Below are positions 1 through 10,695 of a DNA stretch of 64,000 nucleotides, piece after piece. The stretch covers positions 496,001-560,000 of the forward strand of contig NW_024468250.1 in NCBI RefSeq assembly GCF_002104995.1, read 5' to 3'. The position numbers and the translations under genes were made by a program. How positions within the stretch are numbered: the stretch's first letter is position 1; each line of letters opens with the position of its first letter. The notes beneath the pieces were generated by a model that saw nothing but the letters and a program-made list of their open reading frames with translations, was not told where the DNA came from and did no database searches. This DNA comes from Linderina pennispora. Lineage: Eukaryota; Kickxellomycota; Kickxellomycetes; Kickxellales; Kickxellaceae.

Positions 1-1371
1 TTCTCGACGACCCGCAGCTCCAAAACCTTGCCCGGGTTGCCGTTGACTTTGGTGCCATGACGGAGCAGCTGGAGCTGCAGATCTCACATGCCACACGTCT
101 TCGCCGCCCACTACCTGCGGGCCGGAGATAAACCGCGCGCGCTCGAGTTCCATCGGTACAAGAAGCGCGCACAGGCCGACCTTGCCACGGTCGCCTCATA
201 CCAGGCTAACCAGCGCCTGGCCCCGCCTGCCGTTCCTGCACCACGAAGTCACATGGACAGCGCCCGTGGACCAGCGCCGGGACATCTCTGTAAATGAACT
301 CCAGATCGCCATCAAGCGCGTAGTGTCGGACGGGGACCTGGAGGCAACGCTGAATGGCAGCGCTGACTCGTTTGTGCAGTGGGAGATCAGCTGGCCCAGA
401 GACAAGCCCAGTAAGGCGTATGCGCGGACCATCAAGTTCAGCGAGTTCGACTCGGGCGACGTCGGTCTGGACTATTCGCAAAACATCGCCATCATTGACC
501 GCCAGCACCCACGCCCGCTGATGCGCTGGATCGAGCGCGGCAGGCTGGTGGTCGAGTTTTACAAGTACAACGGGCTGCTCTGGGGCTCGCAGCTTATCGG
601 CCGTGGATCTGTGCCGCTGGCCGATTTGCGCACGAGATCCGAAGTCACCGCGCTGGTGGAGATGAAGGCTGGTGCAGATACCAGTGGGACTCGAGGTGGA
701 AAGACTCTGGCAGGCGGGCCGGTGTTTGTGGATGTGGCAGTGAGACTCAGGCTGCCACTATCGAATCAGCAGGAGATTTCTGAGCACGTAGAGAGGTGGA
801 TCTATATAGACAATGAAGAGCCAGCGCAGCCGCCACACTGGCTCGCAGAGGCAAAGGGGCGAGTGGATGCCAAAGTCAGTAGACGGCTCCCAGGAGCCAC
901 CCCACCCCGCGGTGGTTGATCCAGCTGCTCAGAAACCCGATCCTGAACCAAAGGCTCCTGAACCAAAGGACAACCCCTGGCAGACGCGACATCCCAGGAA
1001 ATGGACGACATCGCTCTGCACCTCGACTCTATGGATGATATACTATCCAACGCCGTGTTGGAGCTCGAGCTCGCCCAAATCCCCACCCGCATCCAATCTG
1101 CCGATCATGATGCCGCCAGCCAGCTCCAAGAACTCGCTTCTGCCATCAAGCTCCGCATGAGCGTCGTTGCTGCTCAAGTCGGTGCTGGTACCATCTCCAT
1201 TCAGGATTACATGGACGGCGTCACTAAGGAACTAGCCACAGCCAAGGACTGGGCGCTCAAGGCAAAGCGTGGTGGCCGCAAGGACTTGGCCATTCGGGCA
1301 TTGAAAAGAGCAAAGCTATGCAGAACGAGCTGAGCGAAATGCAGTCTGCTATGGAGGCTGGCGAAGAGTAG
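1..1371 (+). CDS. CC2D1/Lgd-like protein, DM14 and C2 domains (5' end outside window)
   Basis: The 3' part of a protein resembling CC2D1A/B (Drosophila Lgd), a family that binds ESCRT-III/Shrub and regulates endosomal sorting. In order I see a DM14-like helical hairpin (AHYLRAGDKPRALEFHRYKK, about 106-165), a C2-type beta-sandwich (about 270-670, containing LVVEFYKYNGLLWGSQLIG), a Pro/Glu-rich linker, and an acidic, helical C-terminus ending MQSAMEAGEE at the TAG at 1369-1371. The reading frame changes near 110, 215, 910, 970 and 1315. The first three need one base skipped; the last two look like a missing base. No intron signals lie at these points, so I read them as sequence error or decay. 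The upstream start is outside the window. It is convergent with the sirtuin gene, with only about 30 bp between stop codons. The family call rests on the DM14-C2 order and is fairly secure; the degree of disruption is uncertain. Confidence 0.7.
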
Positions 1372-1402
1372 AGATTTTTTGAAATGGGAAAGAAACTTTA
1401 AT

Positions 1403-2639
1403 TTACAAGCAGACTGTCGGTCTGAGATCCTTTTTCTCGGCCAAGCGGAGTGAACGGCAAGCCGAATGGTCAATGACATAGTTTTCGTCGTTCTGGTGCC
1501 GCCTTGCCTTCTTGGGCTGTGTCTCCTTATCAGCATTATTATCGCCGTCGTCGGTACCCCTAGAGCGCTTCTTTGAGCCCGTAGGCGTCTTGGAGTTGGC
1601 AGGGGCGTCCTCTTTCTTCACAGCATTCTCCTTGGCCACCCTGCTCTTGCCTGTCTCCCGTAGCACATTCGCGCTCTTGCGTGCCTTGGTCCACTGCGTT
1701 ATCTTTGTCTGCGCGTTCCACAGCCGTTCGACCTTGGCGCACCACTCCTCAGCAGCCCCGATAACCTGGAAATCAACAACGCTATCCCAAGCCTTCCCGC
1801 ACACCGGCTCATTGTTAACCACCACCGTCAGCGTCGCCGCGCCTGCCAGTTGCTTCACCAGCTGCTTGCACCCAGGCACCTTGAGTGTCGTGCCAAACAC
1901 CAAGCACAACGTCGGTCAGCTTGGATGTGCTGCGGCGTGACGAAAGAGCGCGCGTATCGTGCGATATTATCTTGGCAATATCCTCGCTATGCGGGTGCGG
2001 CTCCTCGTATAGAACAACAGTGGGGCGGAGCTTCCCCGATGGCAATGCGCGCCGGCCCATAGCTTCGCGGATCGAAGACCGGGTTGAGCAATCCAGGCAC
2101 GCGTCGCCGGCACCCAGGTTGCCGTCAAACGGGTACGTGCTCGAGCACAGCTGGCATTTCAAATGCTCCATGCTGCCATGCAGCGGCACGGTGTCTGCCT
2201 TTTGCCACGCTACATCGCCGTTTGGATCCCACACATTTAGCCCGGCTTTGGCCTCCAATCCGTCGATATTCTGCGTGTAGTTCCGTAGCAATGATCCGCG
2301 ATCCGCCAGCGTCCTGATAAACCTGTGCACAGGGCCTGGCTCTGCCTTCCTGAATTGTCCTCGCAGGCTGGTCATCCACTCGTAAAATACATCAGCCGCT
2401 TTCTGCGACCGGAATACAACTGATGCATCAAACAGGTCACGTCCGCTGGTTACCAGGTTCGGGTGCCTCTTTTGTATCTGCTGGAATATGCCGCCAGAGG
2501 AGCGGAAATCGGGGATGCCGCAGTTTACTGAGATTCCAGCCCCAGTGACCACGACGAACCGCTTCGCCGAAGATACGCGTTTCAGGAGAGACAAGAGCTC
2601 ATCGCATTTTTCAGAGAGATCCAGCGTCTGTACAGGCAT
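1403..2639 (-). CDS. Hst3/Hst4-type sirtuin (NAD-dependent histone deacetylase)
   Basis: A Sir2-family protein deacylase of about 410 residues. Visible motifs: VVVTGAGISVNCGIPDFRSS (NAD binding), YTQNIDGLE, the catalytic His in PLHGSMEHLKC, zinc ligands CQLC and CLDC, then RPTVVLYEEPHP and VFGTTLKVPG. The RPTVVLYEE-H pattern and the short zinc module are most like the fungal Hst3/Hst4 class, which removes H3K56 acetylation after replication (family knowledge). The C-terminus is Lys-rich (SKKRSRG, PKKARR), consistent with a nuclear signal. One frame change occurs near 1893, inside the strand leading to LVFGTTLKVPG; skipping one G restores the motif. The ATG at 2639 is the first in frame and sits 18 residues before the Rossmann fold. 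Convergent with the CC2D1-like gene. Confidence 0.82.
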
Positions 2640-3308
2640 CGTGGTTGGAAAAGGTATCGGAGGTTATTTCTAAGGGATACTGGGTGAAGAGGGAAAAGAG
2701 CGGTGAAGAAGAGAGCGAGCAGGAGTTGAAAATAATGTAAACAAGCCTCACGACCAACGCGCGTCGGTTCTGGAATCAGCGCGTGATCAGAATCAGCCAA
2801 TTTGATCATGATCAGGGGTATGCATGGCATCTGAGCTGTGGCGACATCCCCCACGTGCTGAGCCACATAGCAGTCTGGCTTCGAGTTCAATTGGCATGTA
2901 CCATGGCAAACAAACAGGCTGGTCAATGGAACAAAGCACATGTGTAGTCGACACCTTTTTTGCTAATCCTGCCAACCTAGCCGTTGGCTGCTGGCGAATC
3001 CGGTTGCGAGTTCGGTGTGGCATTTCTCAGCTATGGCATTACGTATGCCATTGATTGCCCACCTCCTGCCTGTATGAACAAACCTACGTCTACAATATTT
3101 GGGCAATAAGGGCAGTAGCATGGTTCCCGACTTGTGGCACAGTTATTTGTGTTTGCCTTTGTTAGCATCATTGTAGCATGTCTATCGCTACTCGCTACGT
3201 GCGTGTGGCTTAAGAATGCGCTCGTACTCATGCTGTGTTCTCTGGAAGGTTCACCTTCGTCTCTTTTTCAGCCCTCATTTTACCTAAATTCATTTTTATT
3301 ACCAGACG
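2640..3308. other. Intergenic spacer between divergent sirtuin and PAS genes
   Basis: About 670 bp separating two divergent genes, so it must hold both promoters. Only short, overlapping reading frames without recognisable domains are present. A T-rich stretch lies just upstream of the ATG at 3309. I see no clear TATA element, repeat or RNA gene. Confidence 0.5.
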
Positions 3309-4293
3309 ATGCCCTACCGTGCCGGGAGCTGGCTTGGTGTCCATGATACATCTGACGAGCTGCGTATCTTATTTGTGTCATCAAACATGTACGATATTAT
3401 AAACCTTAACCCACACGACTGCGTTGGCAGTTCAGCGAACGAGTTTATCACGGGTGAGAGCCTGGAGACATATCCGGCAACTTTTGCCAGACACACAACT
3501 GACAACATATTCATCAGCTATGTACATGTCACGACGTCTGATGGCTCGGCTATTGTGGTCCGTACCATCTCATTTGTCTGCAGCAACATCACCTTTATTG
3601 TTGGATCCTACGATCCAAGTTGGCAGGCCGAGCACATGATGCAGCGCAACCACATCAAGCGCTTCCGGTATGTATCCAAGGACGAGAGCAGAATGGAAAC
3701 ACTGACACAGATCAAGAAGGCAATTAGCGAAGTGTCTGGCCAAGGCAACACCATTACAGCTGTGCCCCAGCAGGATTCGCAAAGGCAAGCACAGGAATCG
3801 GCACGCACGCTTATCCAGGCATGCATCGTTCTTGATAGCTTGGAGCGAATGGATGGCCGAACGCCGCATGGGCCGACCATTACCTTCTTGACCAACAGCA
3901 TCGATCAGATTATTGACGTTGATGCGACCGACCTCCAGGGCATCCCGTTCCTGTCGCTGGTTGCCGCTGACGATATTGTCAAAGCTAGCGAGTTCTTACA
4001 GAATAGTGGCGTCGAACGCCGATATTTCCTTTACCACTTTAAAGTTCCTTCGCGACCCATTCGGAGTTTTTGTCGAGGGACAATTGCCTGCATGCGTCAC
4101 TGTCGAACTAATGTGCGCCGGCTCTGAAAGCGGCGCCATTCTCCTATGCCAACCTGCCATTGGGCTGCGGATAAGGCGAACAGACTGCGCCTCGGTCGAA
4201 GAAGCTGGGTACATGTCACTCGAAGAACTGGTGTCGTCTGAAGCGGAGACCAGTGGGTACGATAGCTCCTGGAGAGATATCAAGCCATACTAG
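3309..4293 (+). CDS. PAS-fold protein (WC-1/WC-2-like PAS pair), function unknown
   Basis: Roughly 325 residues with two PAS-like segments. The first, from the ATG, contains LRILFVSSNMYDIINLNPHD followed by a beta-rich stretch ending VCSNITFIVGSYD. The second, at about 3870-4160, contains TITFLTNSIDQIIDVDATDL, then an FLRDPFGVFVEG strand-helix element. PAS modules sense light, redox state or small ligands, or mediate dimerisation. No GATA zinc finger, kinase or DNA-binding domain is visible, and the Cys of a LOV photosensor motif is not apparent, so a blue-light role cannot be claimed. One frame change near 4015 is repaired by skipping one base and gives a smooth continuation ending DSSWRDIKPY. 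Related white-collar-like PAS proteins are common in fungi. Confidence 0.65.
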
Positions 4294-4894
4294 ATTATCA
4301 GGATAACGCTCGAGATTATCTGCGCGCGTGTGACGTTGCCGCATGCTTTAGAGAAAAAACTGATTCGCCTACAACACTCCCTCTCTTTTGCTTGGCAGGA
4401 TACCGGACTTTGGCAGAAAAGCACACCTGTGTGTTGATTTGTAAGCTTGTATTACCAATTCTTCCTTCCCTTTGTAGCATAAATTGGGTTTTCTGTCGGA
4501 GCATGGAAATACTTCGCTGCGAGAACAGGTCCGCCCATTGCAGCTCCGAGCACAGACCTCTCTTCTTTCCCCCTGAGCTCGGAAATTGTGTTGCTTATAG
4601 CAAGCACAGAAATGTCGTACTCGGGTCCGTCACATGGGCAAGGGTGCAAGACTAGAAGGGACTTGCAGCGTGTTTGTTATTCCGGCTATTTTTCTCAGTT
4701 TTAAGAGCAGTAATGATCAAAGGCGACGTCAGGCAAGAGACGGAGAAAGGGCTGCCTGTTGACTGCAAGTACATATAAATAGGGCCCGGGTGATGGCATC
4801 AGAGATGAACGCCATCACTACCAACTTTTGGAGCACTTCCCAACCCTTTTCTCACAACCACAAAGCAGCCTTCCAATCTAAGAACTAGTCTTCA
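4294..4894. promoter_or_regulatory. Promoter region of the questin-oxidase-like gene, TATA box at 4774-4780
   Basis: A TATA element (acatataaat, 4771-4780) lies about 115 bp before the ATG at 4895 and is followed by a GC block and a CA-rich 5' leader. The rest of the 600 bp contains no gene I can support. Confidence 0.6.
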
Positions 4895-6265
4895 ATGGCT
4901 CCTACTACCAAGCATGACGACTCTGACTATTCGGTCATCGAGGAGACCGGTATGAAGCTGGGCAAGGCACCGTGCGCTCTGCGTGTGGCAGATATCGGTG
5001 GCAGCACTCTGCGCGAGGCAGAGCGTCTGTGTGCCCGCGACTACCTTGAACACCACGTCTTCTTCAACTACATACAGTTCCACAACCACAACATCCACCA
5101 TCTGCTGGCATCCCTGTCTCTGGGTGCATCCCAGGAGCGCCTGCAGGACATCTACGACAAGAACGTCCCAATGCAGCGCCCCTTGCCTGACCCTGTCGCT
5201 GGTGTCGTAATCACCAAGGACACTGTGCACGAATACCTTGGCAAGGAGGAATACTACACTGATTTTGTGGCGTTCTTCCGTCACGAGATCGACGCAGAGG
5301 GCGGTGACTGGAAATCTGTGCTGGTGCGCTACATGTTCGAGGACAAGATCTACCCGCTTGTATTTTGCGGTCTAGTTCACCCGCTGATTCAGATCGGCTA
5401 TGGCGTCGAGTTTGACAGCGCTGCTATTGTTGCAACGGGTCTGGCAAACGCATGCGTTCACGAGCTTAATTTCCAGACCACACTCCAGGCACACGCCATT
5501 GAAAAGACCGTTGGCACACTGCCACTGATGAAGGTGCTTGACAACATGCGGAACGACAGGCGCGTCCAGGACATTCCGTATGAGACCACGTACAAGGAAG
5601 ATGGCCCCATCAGCGACCAGGTCGCACTCGAGTACCTGCAGCATTGGGAGGTGTATCCAACCGACGAGTGCGTTGAGCTAAAGTTCCGCGAGCTGCAGGG
5701 TGTAATTGCGCTCATGTATGGCGCAACAACCAAGCCTGGATACAAGAACCAGTTTGACTTCTTCATCATGCATCTCCTGACGTCCTCATACTTTGTACCG
5801 GCGATCCTCAACTTGCTCACCCTTGAGCAGAAGATCAGGGTCCTGCGCACCTATGCTTTTGTTGTGCTGCGCTACTTCACTCTCAGGCATTGCCCGCAGT
5901 TCTATCGCGCCAATGAGCTCGCGGCCGACGATGTCTCGTTCGCTACCGATGTAGAGTACAGCGATGATGAACAGTGGAAGGTTGTGTTTGCAAAGGCTGT
6001 GCAGAATGATGATCTGCATGTTGCCAAGGCCATACGTGGGCTGTGGCTGGGCAGCATTTTTAACCACAATGCCCCGACAGCTCCTGAAGACTACGAGATG
6101 CCGCAAAAGATCAACTGGCTGCTGCTGGCACAACGCACCGTCGACACGATTAACTTGAGCTCGTTTGAGGACAAGGCCAAGCAGTACAAGGCCGGCAAGC
6201 GTGGATGGGATAATGGCAAAATTGGGCTCGACCAGTACTGGAGAGAGAATGGCGAGGCCCTCTGA
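4895..6265 (+). CDS. Questin oxidase-like protein (DUF4243 family)
   Basis: An uninterrupted 456-residue frame resembling the questin-oxidase/AflY-like family, members of which catalyse Baeyer-Villiger-type oxidations in fungal polyketide pathways such as geodin and aflatoxin. The supporting features are an all-helical protein with FFNYIQFHNHNIHHLLASLS near the N-terminus, an EYLGKEEYYTDFVAFFRHEI segment, YPLVFCGLVHPLIQIGYGVEF in the middle and a conserved His-rich helix (FDFFIMHLLTSSYFVP) in the second half. No cofactor-binding Rossmann motif is present, as is usual for this family. No polyketide synthase or other pathway gene is visible nearby, although two BAHD acyltransferases lie 2.5 kb downstream. 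It is one of the intact long genes of the window. Substrate unknown. Confidence 0.75.
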   Translation: MAPTTKHDDSDYSVIEETGMKLGKAPCALRVADIGGSTLREAERLCARDYLEHHVFFNYIQFHNHNIHHLLASLSLGASQERLQDIYDKNVPMQRPLPDPVAGVVITKDTVHEYLGKEEYYTDFVAFFRHEIDAEGGDWKSVLVRYMFEDKIYPLVFCGLVHPLIQIGYGVEFDSAAIVATGLANACVHELNFQTTLQAHAIEKTVGTLPLMKVLDNMRNDRRVQDIPYETTYKEDGPISDQVALEYLQHWEVYPTDECVELKFRELQGVIALMYGATTKPGYKNQFDFFIMHLLTSSYFVPAILNLLTLEQKIRVLRTYAFVVLRYFTLRHCPQFYRANELAADDVSFATDVEYSDDEQWKVVFAKAVQNDDLHVAKAIRGLWLGSIFNHNAPTAPEDYEMPQKINWLLLAQRTVDTINLSSFEDKAKQYKAGKRGWDNGKIGLDQYWRENGEAL

Positions 6266-6928
6266 GTAATACCTGTGGATTTCATTTAGGGCTTTTTTTT
6301 AACCATATCGCTCAATCTTTAGCAATATATAAAATTTTAGTCAAAAAAGTGTCCGATCGTCCGCTAGAACCATTTTATTCGTTAAAAAATAAAATTTTTA
6401 AACCTCGAAGCGAGTTTGGGTGGCTTGCTCTGTAAACTCCTTTTGATCTTGTGCAGCAGCTGACCTTATCAGTAAAACTGGGGCAGAAAGCTGTGGTTGT
6501 AGTGGTCATAGGTCTCCACTAGGTATCTCCATTGGTTCAGCGCAAGAGCTGCTCTCATTGTCGGTCGGCCTGATAACTTCCATGGCATCATCATGGTGAT
6601 CATCACCAGCTGCGCAACGCTCTTAGGATATTTATCTATGAGCACCTATTGAATAAGGCCATATATCTCTTCTAGCGGTCATGCAATATTTGTGGGTTTA
6701 TTTTATAAATTAATTTGTCTTATGAACATGCGTAAGCGGTAGTATTTGGGCCACAATAGACCCAGTCTGTATAGACTGATTCAAGAGACTGTATCAGTGC
6801 TAAGGGCCCCAAGGACTATGCAAACCAGATCATTTTTAATAATAAAAAATTCTTAATGCTATGCATCTGCAATACAGCAAAACTGAACAGCATCATTTCT
6901 CTTCTTACTTGCCTATTGAATTTCTCAA
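6266..6928. other. AT-rich spacer upstream of the Fanzor remnant
   Basis: About 660 bp, clearly more AT-rich than its neighbours, with poly-T/poly-A runs (near 6290, 6380 and 6835). A small perfect inverted repeat occurs at 6764-6777 (AGTCT-GTAT-AGACT). No open frame of note and no terminal inverted repeat matching the other side of the Fanzor copy was found by eye. Confidence 0.4.
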
Positions 6929-8564
6929 ATGAATATTACCCACAGCACTACTGTCATAAAGACATCACTTGGTGGTATTGGCTTCTGTGATTCTATGTTG
7001 CCCCGCCTAGAGCAATTTGTACACAGCGTCAATATCACCAAAGAGCATGCATACATGCTTGCACGATGGATATTACTCCATCAACTAGCTGACAGGGATG
7101 CTTTTGACCCAGCAACATTTGTAAAAAAGGGTTTTTTTCGTTTTATTTATTTATTCATTTATCGCAACCTGAAGGCGAAGACTGTCATATCTACCGAGGA
7201 TTTCGTCAATCGGAAGGACAAATCAGAACTGTCGAGCGCAGATTTCGGTGATGTAGTTAGATACCATATTTATGATTATCTATTGCATAATGGCGATATC
7301 GAGCTACATGGAGTACGCGAAATGAATCAGGTAGCAACATATGTGGATACCGAGCTGATGACAGCATACAAGAACAACATTGTGTTGCACTATGGCACTT
7401 GCCTACAGCGTATTCTGGCCAAATTGATTGATATTCGCAGCCGCAAAAACACACTGCACAGTACAATGGGCAATGTGTCCAAGGCTGAGTTCAATAACGC
7501 ATGTCAAGTGTATATTTATAGACCTGCACAGAAGCTCTGCCAGGCAGTTGCCTCTAGGCACCCTGATCTCAGTGTGCTCACCCCACCGATGCTTGCAATC
7601 TACAACAAGCTGGCGCCAGTCCTTAATGCCTATGATGCCAAGTACAGATTCGCCAAAGACAGCCGATACTATGATGCCAAGGCAAATCCACTTAAGCATC
7701 TGCGTGCATATATTCGCCTATGCCAGCTTATCGAGAATGAGCAGCTTGGCAAGTCTCCTCCCCAATGCTTGCCTCTGCGGACGTCATGGACCCCAGGCCA
7801 TGTGCACTTAGACAAGCAAATAATCAAGCAGGTGTTTATTTCGAAAACACGCGAGCAGGTTACAGAGATCAACGCAGCAAAGAGGGCAGCAACAGAGGCA
7901 AGGAAAGCAGCAGACACTGCAGCAGCACTTCACAATTCATATGCACCAGCACCCCCAGTCTGTGCACACGACCCGGTCCAAGGGATCACACAATCTGTGT
8001 GGGATGTGTGGGGCCGGGTTGCAGATCTAACATCAAAGCCATTTAAGGCGCATGGGCAATTGGAGTGCGCCGATGGCCCGACACCATGCACCAATTCGTG
8101 GTAAGGGATGGCGCGGCAAGTTCAAGCATAATGGCTTTGAAGTTTATCTGATCGACGAATTCCGGACATCGTCGATGTGCCTGTTCTGCTGCGAAAAGTC
8201 GCTGCAGACATTCCGGCATGTTCCCAACCCGCGGCCCTACCAGAGATCGAAGAACCCAACTGTGAAGTGCCATGGCCTTCTCTGCTGTACAAGCGAGTCA
8301 TGTAAGCGGGTCATAGCACAATACAGGCGGCCCTATTCGTCTCGGCTCTTGAACCGCGACCTCGCAGCAGTTCTAAACTTCAGACTCGTTTTCCAGTCAC
8401 TCTGTGATTCAGGCAGTATTCCTGAACGGTTCCGTCGCTCTACAGCCATTGCTACCGATGCTTCTGGCACCACCCCTGAAACAAAGAACCCGCACAAGAG
8501 GCATGCAGCAGCAGGTGATTCTGCTGCCAGCAGCAGCGAGCCAGCGCTGAAGCGCCTGCGCTGA
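6929..8564 (+). pseudogene. Fanzor (eukaryotic TnpB-like RNA-guided nuclease) remnant lacking the RuvC-I/II core
   Basis: Two frames join into one Fanzor-like protein. The first (6929-8104) carries the N-terminal half: helical segments such as EHAYMLARWILLHQLADRD and SWTPGHVHLDKQIIKQVF, then WDVWGRVADLTSKPFKA. The second (8052-8564) carries the C-terminal half: GNWSAPMARHHAPIRGKGWR, the strand EVYLIDEFRTSSMC, a TnpB-type zinc ribbon (CLFC ... CHGLLCCTSESC) and the RuvC-III motif LLNRDLAAVLNFR, followed by a basic tail. In complete Fanzors (family knowledge) the RuvC-I segment with its catalytic DPG and the RuvC-II segment with its catalytic Glu lie between these halves. Here the two abut, with a +1 frame change, around 8045-8060, and no DPG-type motif occurs anywhere. 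Nuclease activity should therefore be lost. No flanking terminal repeats or transposase were recognised. AT-rich flanks and the accessory neighbourhood fit a mobile origin. Confidence 0.8.
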
Positions 8565-8736
8565 GCAGACCATCAAGATGGGAGATGTCCATGATCGCCA
8601 TTGTACCAACAACCATCCGACACGTTCAAATGACCGGTTCGCCGTGATGCTCTTATCGACGTGTCAATCCATGCTGACTAGCAGCCGAGCTCGCATCGTG
8701 GTCAGAGCAATTCTAGTATGCCATTTATTTGTTCTC
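8565..8736. other. 3' flank of the Fanzor remnant with a candidate hairpin
   Basis: Short spacer before the 3' end of BAHD copy 1. A 7-bp perfect stem (gacacgt 8619-8625 with acgtgtc 8659-8665) encloses about 33 nt. Guide RNAs of TnpB/Fanzor elements often abut the nuclease gene, but nothing here proves that this hairpin is one. Confidence 0.3.
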
Positions 8737-10173
8737 TTAGTAAACAAAATCAGCAAAGCGTCTCCAAAACTTGTTGTTGCAGATACTCTCAAGCACTGCT
8801 GGTGTGTCAGTAATGGAAATATACACATCCTTGCTTGGTGGGCGACCAGGCAGGATGCTGACTATGCCAGCGAATCGAGTGGGGCGACTAGTAACAAAAT
8901 CTGCGGCTCCATATCCAAAGTCTATGTCGTACAGTCCAAACCGAGACTGATTCGATATGGTTGTATGTAGCCCATACAGTTTTTCCATGATTGCCGGACT
9001 CATGAAAAGGGTTGGGTTCTGGTTTAGCACATCAAAATAGGCTCGTATCTGCGGCCCCTGTGCGCGGTTGACAGTATGTCTGATATTGACTGCAACCTCG
9101 GCCAACGTCTCCAACGTGGTCGCCTGGATGATCCTCTCGACCGTGCTTGTTACCATGGACATATACTGGGCATTTCCAATATAATTCATGTCAGATATAC
9201 CGAGACGGTGCCGGGAATCGCATACAATAGTGGTCAAATGGAGATGTGCACCATCACTAGGCTTGTTTGGCTGGTCAAGAGACCCAGAAATATTTGCAGA
9301 CTGCGCCTGAGACACTGTCTTGACGATCAGTGCGCTCAGGGCATCGTTAATTGAAACCCGGGGGCCATCCACTGTGCACTTCTGCACACCATCTCGCAGA
9401 CATGCAAGCTTGTCGTGATCGATCCGGTAGAGGCAGCCTTGGTGGTTAGCATTTGGCATACTGGCATGAATTGCCTTGTTGCGCTCTATTGGGGAAAGCA
9501 ATGACAAGGCTATTGCTACAGGCGGAGGGTTCGTAGTACCAAGCCGGTGAAGTTCATCAACTTCGGCTCTCTCATCAGTAGGATCACCGATAAGAACTGC
9601 ACGATCAAAGCAGACACTTACCTCAGGCGCAGGCACTCCAGTCAGCAATGCTCGCATTTCGTCTGCCCAGCGATTTACGAAACTGTAGAAGCCGGTACCG
9701 TCCGCAACACCATGGCAACTACTGATGAACAACGCCACCCCAGATGACTCTCGAAATCTGACTATGTGGACATGCAGCATCTTTATCTGGCCAGTCTCTT
9801 GGTCAGGAAGTGCGGTCACGCTAGTAGTCATCAGTCCAGCAGGCCAGGTGTGTGGGTTGTAGCTCGAGGATTTGATGTCTGAAAAGAGGATATCCGAGGT
9901 TGACTCGAGGTAGTTTGGCATGTTCAGGTCATCCTTGTCGACGGCAATTGCGAGCCCTCCGTCGGTGCGCTGTTTGAAGTATCCGAGATATATAGGGAAT
10001 TTCTCCAATGCCCTGTAGAAAGCCTCTCTGAGCATTCCACTGCTCAGAAAGTCAGCATCGCTGGTAGTGTTCTCGTAGAACAAGATAATATCAGAGTTGA
10101 TGACAGAATGGTCCGCATCGATGTTGCTTAGGCGAATAACCTGTGAGGTGACAAAATTGATAGAGTGTGCCAT
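8737..10173 (-). CDS. BAHD-family acyltransferase, copy 1 (intact)
   Basis: A 478-residue open frame of the transferase family that includes plant BAHD enzymes and fungal trichothecene 3-O-acetyltransferase. These move an acyl group from acyl-CoA to an alcohol or amine. The catalytic HXXXD motif is present as HGVADG (His154, Asp158) and the structural DFGWG motif as DFGYG (residues 418-422), at the usual positions of a two-lobed enzyme of about 450 residues. No signal peptide or membrane helix is seen, so a cytosolic enzyme is expected. The acceptor is unknown. The gene is the downstream member of a tandem duplication on the minus strand, its paralogue lying immediately upstream (10696-12138) with a nearly identical sequence and promoter. 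The ATG at 10173 corresponds exactly to the start of the paralogue. Confidence 0.85.
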   Translation of the reverse strand: MAHSINFVTSQVIRLSNIDADHSVINSDIILFYENTTSDADFLSSGMLREAFYRALEKFPIYLGYFKQRTDGGLAIAVDKDDLNMPNYLESTSDILFSDIKSSSYNPHTWPAGLMTTSVTALPDQETGQIKMLHVHIVRFRESSGVALFISSCHGVADGTGFYSFVNRWADEMRALLTGVPAPEVSVCFDRAVLIGDPTDERAEVDELHRLGTTNPPPVAIALSLLSPIERNKAIHASMPNANHQGCLYRIDHDKLACLRDGVQKCTVDGPRVSINDALSALIVKTVSQAQSANISGSLDQPNKPSDGAHLHLTTIVCDSRHRLGISDMNYIGNAQYMSMVTSTVERIIQATTLETLAEVAVNIRHTVNRAQGPQIRAYFDVLNQNPTLFMSPAIMEKLYGLHTTISNQSRFGLYDIDFGYGAADFVTSRPTRFAGIVSILPGRPPSKDVYISITDTPAVLESICNNKFWRRFADFVY

Positions 10174-10695
10174 ATTAGCGCAGTGAAAAGGGACAATAAA
10201 GGGTGTGAGAATGATGCACCCCTAGTGGGTTGGAGACACAGGTTCCTTTTATTGGCATCTACCCCTCACATGATTACAGTGGCGTGCGAGCTTCCAAACG
10301 ATGCAATTTCCGCATCTTGGGGAACAACTGCTGACAGAGAGCGAAAAGTGCATGTAGCTGAGAATTTGAGGGAGACAGCCGTGGGATGGATCAGCAACAG
10401 CTAGGCACAGGTTCCTAATATGGTGGAAGGTACACAAAACGGCCTTGGAGTGGATATGCACCTACAGGGAGATCAAGCTCCAGAGAACCTCGTCCTCATT
10501 GAAGGTCCTATTGCGCTATTATACAAGGTTTGTGGGCTCCAGAGTGTGGATACATTTCGATATCACGATGGCTCAGACAAAACACACGCATATCTGAGTT
10601 CAAGGAGGCCAGCTGGCCTCCCTGAGTCCGTTTCTGAGTGTACCCGGTCTGATTTATGATGGAGTGGCTTGGCATTGCAATTCCAACAATTAATT

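Noticed and set aside
6266-8736. Terminal inverted repeats bounding the Fanzor relic as part of a DNA transposon
   Set aside because: By-eye comparison of the two flanks found no matching inverted termini or target-site duplication; only small local hairpins occur.
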